A stretch of DNA of 64,000 nucleotides, taken from NCBI GenBank assembly GCA_039811225.1, contig JBDHYG010000011.1:1-64000 (forward strand), written 5' to 3'. How positions within the stretch are numbered: the first letter of the stretch is position 1; the number at the start of each line of letters is the position of its first letter. This document shows positions 24,370-32,278 of this stretch, piece by piece. The notes beneath the pieces are model-generated. The model saw only the letters and a list, made by a program, of their open reading frames with translations. It was not told the DNA's origin and did no database searches. Position numbers and translations under genes: made by a program. The stretch comes from JAFDXJ01 sp039811225. GTDB taxonomy: Bacteria; Bacteroidota; Bacteroidia; Chitinophagales; Chitinophagaceae.

Positions 24370-24767
24370 GGTGGAGCTGAGGGGAGTCGAACCCCTGTCC
24401 AAACAAGGCCGTCATACGTTTTCTACATGCTTATTCCATCATTCTTTTTCGATGCCAGACCGGGGACGAACAAACCAATCAGGCACTTAGCCGGATTTTT
24501 CTTAGTCCGGGCGCACGGCATAGCCCGGAAGCATCCCGGATTTTTTGATGAGTCGGCGGCGGGGCGTGGTTCCGGGAGAACCTGCCCAGGCGGCCCAAAT
24601 GGTTACTTAATCACTGATTAAGCAGCCATGGCTAACTGTGTGTTGCCATTTACGTGTTGAGTATTCAGATTTTCCCTTGCGGGCTTCCTTTCGGAAAAGT
24701 GCTAATTACACAACGCACTGCATGCTTCTACATACCACAACCGATGCTGTCAAAACCATACAGCCCC
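24370..24767 (-). ncRNA. ssrA: tmRNA (ssrA), one-piece
   Basis: The minus strand begins GGGGCTGTATGGTTTTGACA and ends with the T-arm GGACAGGGGTTCGACTCCCC and acceptor CAGCTCC, which pairs with GGGGCTG. The 3' end reads ACC then G, so the final A of CCA must be added. The message portion ends GCCATGGCTGCTTAA: read back, the tag is most likely GNTQLAMAA, with GGC as resume codon by alignment to the GENNYALAA-type Bacteroidota tags; an in-frame GTA and AAT lie just before. tmRNA with SmpB rescues stalled ribosomes. Pseudoknot stems are visible, for example CCGGGATGCTTCCGG. A short ORF on the opposite strand here is spurious. Confidence 0.97.
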
Positions 24768-24775
24768 GGATTCTG

Positions 24776-24783
24776 CAAAATTA
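24776..24783 (-). promoter_or_regulatory. -7 element of ssrA
   Basis: TAATTTTG on the minus strand, nine bases before the mature tmRNA 5' end, matches TAnnTTTG. Confidence 0.65.
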
Positions 24784-24806
24784 CTAAATGATCGGCTCCT
24801 ATTGCA

Positions 24807-26150
24807 TTATTTAAATAACCGCCAAAAATCCAGGCCCAATGCATAAGCCATAATACCTAACAATAAGATCATGCCAAACATTTGCGCATACTCCATAAAC
24901 TTATCACTGGGTTTACGCCCGGTAATCATTTCTATTAAACAAAAAAGCGCATGGCCCCCGTCCAGTGCCGGGATAGGCAAAATATTCATAAATGCCAGGA
25001 TGATAGAGAAGATGGCTGTCAGTGTCCAAAATTTTTCCCAATCCCAGATTCCCGGAAACGTATTACCGATACTGATGACACTTCCCAGCGAATCATTGGC
25101 ACTAACTTTCCCTGTAAAGATTTGTTTAAGCCCGGTAACATACCTGTCCAATGTTTCAAAGCAACGGTTAAAACCTGCCGGAATGGCTTCCAGAAAAGTA
25201 TAATGCTTTGTTACGGTTCCAAAAATTTTACCGGGGCTCCGGGCAAAAAAACCGGCTTTGCCATTGGCATCAATTTTTACGACTACCTGTATTGTATCTG
25301 TACCCCGTAGCACTGATAAGGTCGCTTCCCGGGAAGCATATTTTTTTATTTGGCTGACATACTCATTATAAAATTGCAGGGGCTGCTTATTAATACCAAT
25401 AATGCGGTCATCTTTTTGCAATTTATCTTTGACAAAAACAGCTGTAGAAGCAACGGAATCGACAAACACGGGGAAACGAGCCTCCGCAAAACCAGTCAAT
25501 TTGTTTTTGCTCAACAGATTGATAAAGCCTTCGGGAATGGCGATATCTTTCACCACGCCATCCCGCATCACCTGTATATTCTTGGCATCGGTCAGCATAA
25601 TTTGTGCCGGGATAGTTCCAAAATTATCCAGGGGTTTCCCATTGATGCCGACTATATTATCTCCATCCTGGATGCCGATCTTTAAAGCCAGTGAATCGGC
25701 ATGTAAGCCATAAGACAGGTTTTTAACCGGCAAATATTCATCCCCCCATTTATACGTAATCATGATGAACAGGAAAATAGCCAGAAGCAAATTCACCACC
25801 ACCCCTGCAATCATTACGATCAGTCGCTGCCAGGCGGGTTTACTGCGAAACTCATAGGGTTGTGGGGCTTGTTTCATCTGTTCTTTATCCATGCTCTCAT
25901 CTATCATGCCGCTGATTTTTACAAATCCACCAAAGGGAACCCATCCGATACCATATTCTGTCTCGCCAATCTTCTTTTTCCAAAGACTAAACCAGGGATT
26001 AAAAAAGAGGTAAAATTTTTCCACGCGGCAACCAAACCATTTTGCCGTAATAAAATGACCTAATTCATGCAGGGTAACGAGTATGGAAAATGACAGGATA
26101 AATTGTAAGGTTTTAATACCAATACTACCCCATTCTATAACTAACAGCAT
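24807..26150 (-). CDS. rseP: RIP metalloprotease RseP (site-2 protease)
   Basis: An intramembrane zinc metalloprotease of 447 residues. The active site HELGH is at residues 28-32 in the first membrane helix and the third ligand lies in PIPALDGGHALFCLIEM near 395-411. Two PDZ domains are present in the periplasmic region (GDNIVGINGKPLDNFG and DDRIIGINKQPLQFY). Members cleave membrane-anchored anti-sigma factors after a first periplasmic cut and clear signal-peptide remnants. It is followed downstream by tmRNA and preceded by dxr, the common bacterial pairing dxr-rseP. Confidence 0.95.
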   Translation of the reverse strand: MLLVIEWGSIGIKTLQFILSFSILVTLHELGHFITAKWFGCRVEKFYLFFNPWFSLWKKKIGETEYGIGWVPFGGFVKISGMIDESMDKEQMKQAPQPYEFRSKPAWQRLIVMIAGVVVNLLLAIFLFIMITYKWGDEYLPVKNLSYGLHADSLALKIGIQDGDNIVGINGKPLDNFGTIPAQIMLTDAKNIQVMRDGVVKDIAIPEGFINLLSKNKLTGFAEARFPVFVDSVASTAVFVKDKLQKDDRIIGINKQPLQFYNEYVSQIKKYASREATLSVLRGTDTIQVVVKIDANGKAGFFARSPGKIFGTVTKHYTFLEAIPAGFNRCFETLDRYVTGLKQIFTGKVSANDSLGSVISIGNTFPGIWDWEKFWTLTAIFSIILAFMNILPIPALDGGHALFCLIEMITGRKPSDKFMEYAQMFGMILLLGIMAYALGLDFWRLFK

Positions 26151-26281
26151 ATTATATATTTAAAACTAAATCCCCATTATGGCCTGACAAAATTTTAGTA
26201 TGTGTCTGCTTTTAGGTGGATTGAATAATTGCGCAATGTTACGATTGTTGTTTAAAATGATTTGCTAAACATACTACTTCT

Positions 26282-27442
26282 TTATAATTCAATCATGGAT
26301 GCGGCGAAATTCCTGGCTTCCGCATCGCTATCAAGGTATTCCTGTAAAGTAGGTTTGGCTATAAATTTTATTTTTTGCATAGTACGTTCCACCATTTCCG
26401 AAATATCCAGGAAACCAATCCGGTTGCGCAAAAAAGCATAGACAGCAATTTCATTGGACGCATTCAAGAGGCAGGGCATATTCCCGCCTTTATGCAAGGC
26501 TTCCATTGCCAGTGCCAGGTTTCGAAAGGTTTTCAGGTCTGGTTCTTCAAATGTTAGCGTGGATGGTTTTTTAAAATCATATCGCGGAAAATCACTCGGA
26601 ATACGCTGAGGAAAAGCCAGGGCATACTGAATGGGCAGTTTCATATCGGGCAGGCCCATTTGTGCTTTAATACTGCCATCTTCAAATTGCACCATACTAT
26701 GAATGATACTTTGCGGATGAATGACCACTTTTATCTGCTCGGGGGCAAGGTTGAATAACCATTTCGCTTCAATCATCTCCAGGCCTTTATTCATTAGAGT
26801 GGCCGAGTCAATGGTAATCTTAGCACCCATACTCCAATTAGGGTGCTGTAATGCATGATCCCTTTTTACATTGACCAGAAAATTTGGTTTACGTCCCAGG
26901 AATGGTCCACCACTTGCAGTCAGGATAACCTGTTCTATTTTATTACGGCCTTCCCCTACGAGACATTGAAAGATGGCCGAATGTTCACTATCCACGGGGA
27001 TAATCGGTACCCGTTTTTCAATTGCTTTCTGCATAATCAGGTCACCAGCCACAACGAGGGTTTCTTTATTAGCAAGTGCTACTGGTTTACCATTTTCAAT
27101 AGCCATCAGGGTGGGTTTCAGCCCGGCATAACCCACAATGCCTGCCAGCATTAAATCATAGATATCCATGGCAGCCGTTTCTTCCAGGGCTTTTTCGCCG
27201 GCAAATACTTTTACCGGTGTCGTTGCCAGGGCTTCTTTCACATTGTTGTATTTACTATCATCCACGATCACAACCACATTGGGTTGAAACTTCAATGCCT
27301 GTTCTATCAGCAGGGTATCATTGGTATGTGCCGTGAGGACTTCCACGCTGAATTTATCCGGATGCGCTTCTATTACATCAAGCGCCTGGGTGCCTATTGA
27401 TCCGGTGGAGCCAAAAATGGCAATGCGTTTTACATCATTCAT
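26282..27442 (-). CDS. dxr: 1-deoxy-D-xylulose-5-phosphate reductoisomerase
   Basis: The committed enzyme of the MEP isoprenoid pathway, turning DXP and NADPH into 2-C-methyl-D-erythritol 4-phosphate. The 386-residue protein has the NADPH motif FGSTGSIGTQALDVIEAHP near 10-28, GKPVALANKETLVVAG near 114-129, the metal and substrate site in PVDSEHSAIFQCL near 148-160, and LTASGGPF near 173-180. The start MNDVKRIAIFGSTGS is typical. It lies 131 bases upstream of rseP and probably shares transcription with it. Confidence 0.97.
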   Translation of the reverse strand: MNDVKRIAIFGSTGSIGTQALDVIEAHPDKFSVEVLTAHTNDTLLIEQALKFQPNVVVIVDDSKYNNVKEALATTPVKVFAGEKALEETAAMDIYDLMLAGIVGYAGLKPTLMAIENGKPVALANKETLVVAGDLIMQKAIEKRVPIIPVDSEHSAIFQCLVGEGRNKIEQVILTASGGPFLGRKPNFLVNVKRDHALQHPNWSMGAKITIDSATLMNKGLEMIEAKWLFNLAPEQIKVVIHPQSIIHSMVQFEDGSIKAQMGLPDMKLPIQYALAFPQRIPSDFPRYDFKKPSTLTFEEPDLKTFRNLALAMEALHKGGNMPCLLNASNEIAVYAFLRNRIGFLDISEMVERTMQKIKFIAKPTLQEYLDSDAEARNFAASMIEL

Positions 27443-27540
27443 TCAAAATTATTTAAACCCTATTCTTGTAAAAAAGGAAAGATAAAGATAAATGCTGCAG
27501 AAAATATCCTTGCAGACAAGCCAGATACAATTTTTTTTTC

Positions 27541-29037
27541 TTATGATAAAATAAACGGCTGTAAAGCTTCGGCAATTTTGCGGTCATTACTTAAACGGGG
27601 CAATTTATTTTGTCCGCCTAATTTATCTACAGAACGCATGTATTCAATAAATCCATTTTTATGTATCTGGTGAATATGCAGGCGTTCCAGGATATTCCCG
27701 GAAATCAGATCATCATAATACACATTTTTCTTTCGCAGGTTTTGATCCAGGATGCGGGCAAATGAATCCAGGTCTTCCGGTGCGGATTCAAATTCTATAA
27801 ACCACTCATGATAGCTTTTGCCATTACCTGCCTGCACCATGGGTGCCACGGTAAACTCCACCACGCTTACCTTTTTTTCTTCTGCTGCCTGCATCAATGC
27901 CTCATCCACTTCCTCGGCGATCACATGCTCCCCAAAAGCCGAAATAAAATGTTTTACCCGACCCGTTACCTGTATGCGGTAGGGATTGGTGCTTAAAAAT
28001 TTTATAGTATCACCCAGGTTATAACCCCAAAGGCCGGCATTGCTGTTGATCAGGAGCACATAATTTTTACCGATTTCCACATCGGCCAAAGATACCCGTG
28101 AGGGGTTGTCATCAAATATTTCATTAGCCGGGACAAATTCATAAAAAATACCAGAATTGGTATTTAGAAGCAGGCCTTCTTCCCCCGGCCTGTCCTGGAA
28201 GGCAATAAAGCCTTCACTGGCCGGGTACAATTCTATATAATCAATCTCCTGGCCAATACTTTCAAAAAGCCTTTTTTTGTACGGTTCAAAATTGACGCCT
28301 CCCTGTACAATCAGGCTCAGGCTCGGGAATATCTCCGCAATTTTTTTACCCGTCTTTTCAGTCAGTCGGTCAAAATACATTTGCATCCAGGGTGGAATAC
28401 CACTGATTAAGGTCATTTGCTGTTGAATGGTTTCTTCCACGATTTTATCGAGCTTGGTTTCCCAGTCGTCAATACAATTTGTTTCGAAAGATGGTAGTTG
28501 ATTGCTCCGGAGGTAGCGCGGCACATGATGATTGACAATACCACTGAGCCGGCCCGTAGGGATCCCGCCTATACGTTCAAGAGTTGGGCTCCCACTGAGA
28601 AAAATCATTTTTCCCCGGGTAAAATCTGATTTGCCGGTCTGTGCAATGTAGCAAAGCAGGGCATCCCGGGCCGTATTAATATGATTGGAAATAGAGTCTT
28701 TTGAAATCGGAATATATTTTACGCCACTGGTGGTACCGCTGGTTTTTGCAAAATAGATGGGTTTCCCTTTCCATAAAATATTTTGCTTTCCTTCCTTAAT
28801 GAGTTCAATATATTGTTTCAGGCCTTCATAATCCCGAATGGGAATATGCTTTTTAAAATCTTCATATGATTTAATAGCCGCGAAATCATGGTCTTTCCCA
28901 AAAAGGGTGTCCCGGGCATTTTTCACCAGTTGTCTCATGATCTGCTCCTGGGTTTCAACGGCATGGAGCATATCTTTTGATATCCTGGAATAGATATAAC
29001 TTGCAAAAGGCTTTGCAAATAAGGTCTTTAAATTCAT
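27541..29037 (-). CDS. GH3 family protein (acyl-adenylate/amide synthetase type)
   Basis: A 498-residue protein of the GH3 auxin-responsive promoter family, known in plants for adenylating auxin or jasmonate and joining it to amino acids. The family is also common in Bacteroidota, where the substrate is unknown. Motifs: the ATP loop FAKTSGTTSGVKYIPISK near 91-108, the middle motif LYPASEGFIAFQD near 275-287, and NLGDTIKFLSTNPYRIQVTG near 337-356, matching the adenylate-forming superfamily. The C-terminal domain is present, so it appears complete. Its neighbours do not help; it is transcribed alone from a promoter near 29093. Confidence 0.88.
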   Translation of the reverse strand: MNLKTLFAKPFASYIYSRISKDMLHAVETQEQIMRQLVKNARDTLFGKDHDFAAIKSYEDFKKHIPIRDYEGLKQYIELIKEGKQNILWKGKPIYFAKTSGTTSGVKYIPISKDSISNHINTARDALLCYIAQTGKSDFTRGKMIFLSGSPTLERIGGIPTGRLSGIVNHHVPRYLRSNQLPSFETNCIDDWETKLDKIVEETIQQQMTLISGIPPWMQMYFDRLTEKTGKKIAEIFPSLSLIVQGGVNFEPYKKRLFESIGQEIDYIELYPASEGFIAFQDRPGEEGLLLNTNSGIFYEFVPANEIFDDNPSRVSLADVEIGKNYVLLINSNAGLWGYNLGDTIKFLSTNPYRIQVTGRVKHFISAFGEHVIAEEVDEALMQAAEEKKVSVVEFTVAPMVQAGNGKSYHEWFIEFESAPEDLDSFARILDQNLRKKNVYYDDLISGNILERLHIHQIHKNGFIEYMRSVDKLGGQNKLPRLSNDRKIAEALQPFILS

Positions 29038-29092
29038 ATATAGGCAATCGTTACGGAACAGGAATCCTAAAAAAAACCCGTTCTTTGTCGCA

Positions 29093-29100
29093 CAAAAATA
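29093..29100 (-). promoter_or_regulatory. -7 element of the GH3 gene
   Basis: TATTTTTG on the minus strand matches TAnnTTTG, giving a leader of about 50 bases. Confidence 0.4.
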
Positions 29101-29159
29101 AGGCTTTGCAAAAATTTGGCTCCTATTGAGGCAAATTCTTTAAATTTCTTTAAGAAAAC

Positions 29160-29191
29160 TTGCCTTTTTAATCTGTAAAACCTTACCTTTG
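29160..29191 (+). promoter_or_regulatory. Promoter of rplU-rpmA
   Basis: TTG at 29160-29162 and TACCTTTG at 29184-29191 with a 21-base spacer match both consensus boxes. The leader is about 16 bases. Confidence 0.7.
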
Positions 29192-29212
29192 CCGTCCTAA
29201 TTTCAAAAATTT

Positions 29213-29518
29213 ATGTTTGCAGTTATCAAAATTCAGGGACAGCAATTTAAGATCCGGGAAGGCCAAAGCCTATATGTACCACATTTGACCGGTAAAACAG
29301 GAGATAAAGTGGAATTTAATGATGTGCTGTTATCTGAAAACGATGGGAAAGTAGTTATCGGAAACAATGCAATCAAATCTGTAAAAGCAGAAATCCTTGA
29401 AGAGTTGGTACAGGGTGATAAAGTAATTGCATTCAAGATGAAAAGAAGAAAAGGCTTTAGAAAAAAACATGGACATCGTACCCATTACACAAAAATCAAA
29501 ATAGAAAGTCTTGCATAA
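29213..29518 (+). CDS. rplU: 50S ribosomal protein L21 (bL21)
   Basis: A 101-residue L21 beginning MFAVIKIQGQQFKIREGQSL and ending with the 23S-binding segment FKMKRRKGFRKKHGHRTHYT near 74-93, which is the family signature. L21 binds domain VI of 23S rRNA with L20. It lacks the long C-terminal extension found in some Bacteroidota L21 proteins. It is followed by rpmA after 65 bases, the usual order. Confidence 0.98.
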   Translation: MFAVIKIQGQQFKIREGQSLYVPHLTGKTGDKVEFNDVLLSENDGKVVIGNNAIKSVKAEILEELVQGDKVIAFKMKRRKGFRKKHGHRTHYTKIKIESLA

Positions 29519-29583
29519 TGCAGTTTCTATTTTTAAAATGGAACGCATAAACAACCAAATTTAAATTTTTAAAAAATATTGAC

Positions 29584-29853
29584 ATGGCACATAAAAAAGG
29601 TGAAGGCAGTGTAAAGAATGGAAGGGACTCGCAAAGTAAACGTCTTGGTGTAAAAATTTATGGAGGCCAACCTGCCGTTGCCGGAAATATTATTGTTCGT
29701 CAAAGAGGAACCGTTTATCATGCCGGTAACAATGTTGGCGTAGGTAAAGATTTCACTTTATTTGCACTTACGGATGGCATGGTGCAATTCAAAAAAACAA
29801 AAGGAGACAAAACAAAAGTCTCTGTCCTTCCTGTAGAAATCAGCGCTGAATAA
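29584..29853 (+). CDS. rpmA: 50S ribosomal protein L27 (bL27)
   Basis: An 89-residue L27 with MAHKKGEGSVKNGRDSQSKR at the N-terminus and GGQPAVAGNIIVRQRGTVYH near 24-43, the conserved core. The N-terminal tail reaches the peptidyl-transferase centre. The start is directly AHKKG, without the cleavable N-terminal extension seen in Firmicutes L27. It shares the promoter upstream of rplU. Confidence 0.98.
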   Translation: MAHKKGEGSVKNGRDSQSKRLGVKIYGGQPAVAGNIIVRQRGTVYHAGNNVGVGKDFTLFALTDGMVQFKKTKGDKTKVSVLPVEISAE

Positions 29854-29862
29854 AAAAATTTT

Positions 29863-29893
29863 TTTGGGAGTTGCTATAAAGTATATACTTTTA
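29863..29893 (+). promoter_or_regulatory. Candidate promoter of the histone-like gene
   Basis: TTTG (29863-29866) and TACTTTTA (29886-29893, one mismatch) are spaced by 19 bases, between rpmA and the 61-residue ORF. Confidence 0.4.
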
Positions 29894-29925
29894 TACAGTA
29901 TTTACTAACTTTTAAATCTAAAAAC

Positions 29926-30111
29926 ATGGCAACTGCAAAAAAAGCCGCTCCTAAAAAGGCTGCAAAAAAAGCTGTAAAGAAAGCCGCTCCTAAAAAAGCT
30001 GCTCCTAAAAAGGCTGCAAAAAAAGCTGCTCCTAAGAAAGCTGCAAAAAAAGCTGCTCCTAAAAAAGCTGCTAAGAAAGCTGCTCCTAAGAAAGCTGCAA
30101 AGAAAAAATAA
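29926..30111 (+). CDS. Histone H1-like Lys/Ala/Pro-rich protein
   Basis: A 61-residue protein made almost wholly of AAPKK and AAKK units (MATAKKAAPKKAAKKAVKKA, ending AAPKKAAKKK). About half of its residues are lysine, with none acidic or aromatic. This composition matches the C-terminal tails of eukaryotic H1 and bacterial histone H1-like proteins, so it should bind DNA or RNA nonspecifically. It has its own likely promoter and a strong terminator, and a proper ATG after an A-rich leader, so I regard it as a real gene. Copy number of the repeat may vary between strains. Confidence 0.75.
   Translation: MATAKKAAPKKAAKKAVKKAAPKKAAPKKAAKKAAPKKAAKKAAPKKAAKKAAPKKAAKKK
29938..30108 (+). repeat. 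Degenerate tandem repeat in the histone-like gene
   Basis: Short units such as AAAGCTGCTCCTAAAAAAGC and AAAAAAGCTGC recur with silent changes over about 170 bases; the low complexity makes slippage likely. Confidence 0.7.
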
Positions 30112-30137
30112 GCCTTTTCTTTTAAACTGTTTCATAG

Positions 30138-30167
30138 AAAGTCCCGGTATGTTCCGGGACTTTTTTT
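30138..30167 (+). terminator. Terminator after the histone-like gene
   Basis: The 10-bp stem AAAGTCCCGG/CCGGGACTTT with loop TATGTT is followed by a T-run. Confidence 0.9.
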
Positions 30168-30604
30168 GTGCCTGGCAAAAATGCATAAAACCCTTTCCCC
30201 GCCTGTATCACAGCTCATCCAATCAATGTAGCTTCATTTTTCTTAAGCGCATATACATACCAGGTACTATCTGTTTTATTAATACCCAATTTCAAAAATT
30301 ATCAAATTGCATTACGAACTATTTCTGAAAATTATTTTTTAGAACAATTCATAATTTTTTTTATTTCGGCTTTCATGCACATTAAAATATATTTCATTCA
30401 CTTATTACAAAAACCCGATACCGGAAACTGGAATTTATAAACTTAAATGCGCATAATTCGCATAAAATGCTATCCAGTAAATGCCATGCAATTTTTCTGA
30501 AAAAATGATTTTTTTCTTTTTTCGGGCTTTTTTTACCAGTTTTAAGAAAATTTTTTTTGACAAATTTTTCTCCATTCCGGGAGCAAAAAATCAATTACCA
30601 GAAG
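30168..30604. other. AT-rich intergenic region
   Basis: About 440 bases without a convincing ORF, promoter match or strong hairpin between the terminator at 30138 and the PolX-like start. It is much richer in A/T than its surroundings and carries several runs of A and T (for example near 30345-30365 and 30505-30560). It should hold the promoter of the next gene, but I could not assign it. Confidence 0.5.
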
Positions 30605-32278
30605 ATGGATAATAAAACGATTGCTGAAAATTTTTCCCTGCTTGCCCGCCTAATGGAAATCCATGGAGAGAATAGTTTTAAGATCAGGTCATATGCAAAT
30701 GCTGCATTTGTGATTGAAAAATTACCGGTAGCAATTTCCACTTTATCTGATGAAAAAATTTTTTCGATCAAAGGCATCGGAGAGGCAATAGGAAAAAAAA
30801 TCCGGTGGCAATTAGAAAACGGTTCCCTCCCACTCCTGGAAAAATATCTTGAACAAACACCCGCCGGCATCATTGATATGCTACGCATCAAAGGCCTCGG
30901 GCCTAAAAAAATTGCCATTATCTGGAAGGAACTCGAAATCGAAACGATGGGCGAATTATTATATGCCTGCACAGAGAACCGATTGCTATTGTACAAAGGC
31001 TTCGGAGCAAAAACCCAGGAAAATATTCAGAAAGCTATTGAATTTTTTCAAAAAAATATCGGTAGTTACCTGTTTGCTGATTTGGAAACTGACACGCAAT
31101 TATTCCATCAAAAGCTGGTGGCAGCTTTTCCCCAGGCAGCATTCCGGCTGGCCGGGCTTTTCCGTAGAAATATGCCGGTTATAGACAAACTGGAATGGGT
31201 AACCACCGCAACAGCCAATGAAATCATTCCATTCCTTGAAACAGCGCAATACCAATTGATCGAAAAAGGAGAAAACAGTTCACAGTTTCAAAGCCCAGAA
31301 AATGTAAGACTCATCTTTTACCACACATCGGATGAAACATTGATGAAAGACTGGTTCCGCCATTCCTGTAGTGATGAATTTCTTAAAGCCTGGGAAAAGA
31401 AATTTCCATTACAGGGAGTGTATGATAACGAACAGATGATTTTTGATAAGGCAAACCTTCCTTTTATTCCTCCATTCCTCCGCGAATCTCATATCATCCT
31501 TGCAGAAGCAGAAAAAAGAAAATTACCAAAAGTCATCCAGGAGACAGACATCCGTGCCGTGATTCACAGTCATAGCAACTGGAGCGATGGCATTCATACC
31601 ATAGAGGAAATGGCATTAGCCGCCCGGGATATGGGTTACGATTATATCGTGCTAAGTGATCATTCTCAATCTGCTTTTTATGCCAATGGCCTGAATGAAC
31701 AACGGGTGAAAGAACAACATAAATTGATAGATCAGTTAAATGAAAAACTTGCCCCGTTTAAGATTTTTAAAAGCATTGAATCAGATATTCTTTATGATGG
31801 CCGCCTGGATTATCCACCGGGCATCCTGGAACGTTTTGATTTAGTTATTGCTTCCATACATGCCAATTTAAAAATGCCGGAAGAAAAAGCGATGGCACGT
31901 TTAATGGCCGCTATTGAAAATCCGTACACCACAATTCTCGGTCATATGACCGGGCGCCTGCTGTTATCCCGGGAAGGGTACCCGGTAAATCACCGGTTGA
32001 TTATAGAAGCCAGTGCCAGGCATGAGGTAGTGATCGAATTGAATGCCCATCCCAAGCGCCTTGATATTGATTGGCATTGGTTGCCTTCTTGCATTGAAAA
32101 AAATGTGTTGATTAGTATTGACCCGGATGCACACAGTATTGCTGGCTTTCAGGCAATTCGATATGGCGTGTTGGCTGCACAAAAGGGCGGGCTTACAGCA
32201 ACACAAAACCTGAGTAGCTTTTCATTACCCGCATTTGAAGCATTCCTCAAAAAGCAGCAGGCAAAAAGAAAACGCTAA
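30605..32278 (+). CDS. PolX-like protein: HhH + degenerate Pol-beta core + PHP domain
   Basis: I use the ATG at 30605 (MDNKTIAENFSLLARLMEIH), giving 557 residues. Residues 1-about 150 are the Pol-beta type 8-kDa and helix-hairpin-helix region (IKGIGEAIGKKI; IKGLGPKKIAIIW). The polymerase palm is weak: RLAGLFRRNMPVIDKLEWV stands where PolX has GS...D.D, so the first two catalytic aspartates read as Lys and Glu. The C-terminal PHP phosphoesterase domain is intact: HSHSNWSDG, LSDHSQS, IESDIL, SIHANL, GHMTGRLLL, NAHPKRLDID, ISIDPDAHS. PHP-type metal-dependent 3'-5' exonuclease or phosphatase activity is likely; polymerase activity is doubtful. The stop overlaps the convergent kinase gene by 4 bases. 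Confidence 0.85.
   Translation: MDNKTIAENFSLLARLMEIHGENSFKIRSYANAAFVIEKLPVAISTLSDEKIFSIKGIGEAIGKKIRWQLENGSLPLLEKYLEQTPAGIIDMLRIKGLGPKKIAIIWKELEIETMGELLYACTENRLLLYKGFGAKTQENIQKAIEFFQKNIGSYLFADLETDTQLFHQKLVAAFPQAAFRLAGLFRRNMPVIDKLEWVTTATANEIIPFLETAQYQLIEKGENSSQFQSPENVRLIFYHTSDETLMKDWFRHSCSDEFLKAWEKKFPLQGVYDNEQMIFDKANLPFIPPFLRESHIILAEAEKRKLPKVIQETDIRAVIHSHSNWSDGIHTIEEMALAARDMGYDYIVLSDHSQSAFYANGLNEQRVKEQHKLIDQLNEKLAPFKIFKSIESDILYDGRLDYPPGILERFDLVIASIHANLKMPEEKAMARLMAAIENPYTTILGHMTGRLLLSREGYPVNHRLIIEASARHEVVIELNAHPKRLDIDWHWLPSCIEKNVLISIDPDAHSIAGFQAIRYGVLAAQKGGLTATQNLSSFSLPAFEAFLKKQQAKRKR

Noticed and set aside
24427..24621. 64-codon plus-strand ORF inside the tmRNA gene
   Set aside because: It lies wholly antisense to the structured ssrA gene and shows no protein-family motif.
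29905..30186. 93-codon minus-strand Phe/Ser/Cys-rich ORF
   Set aside because: It is the antisense of the AAPKK repeat; its composition follows from the repeat and not from selection.
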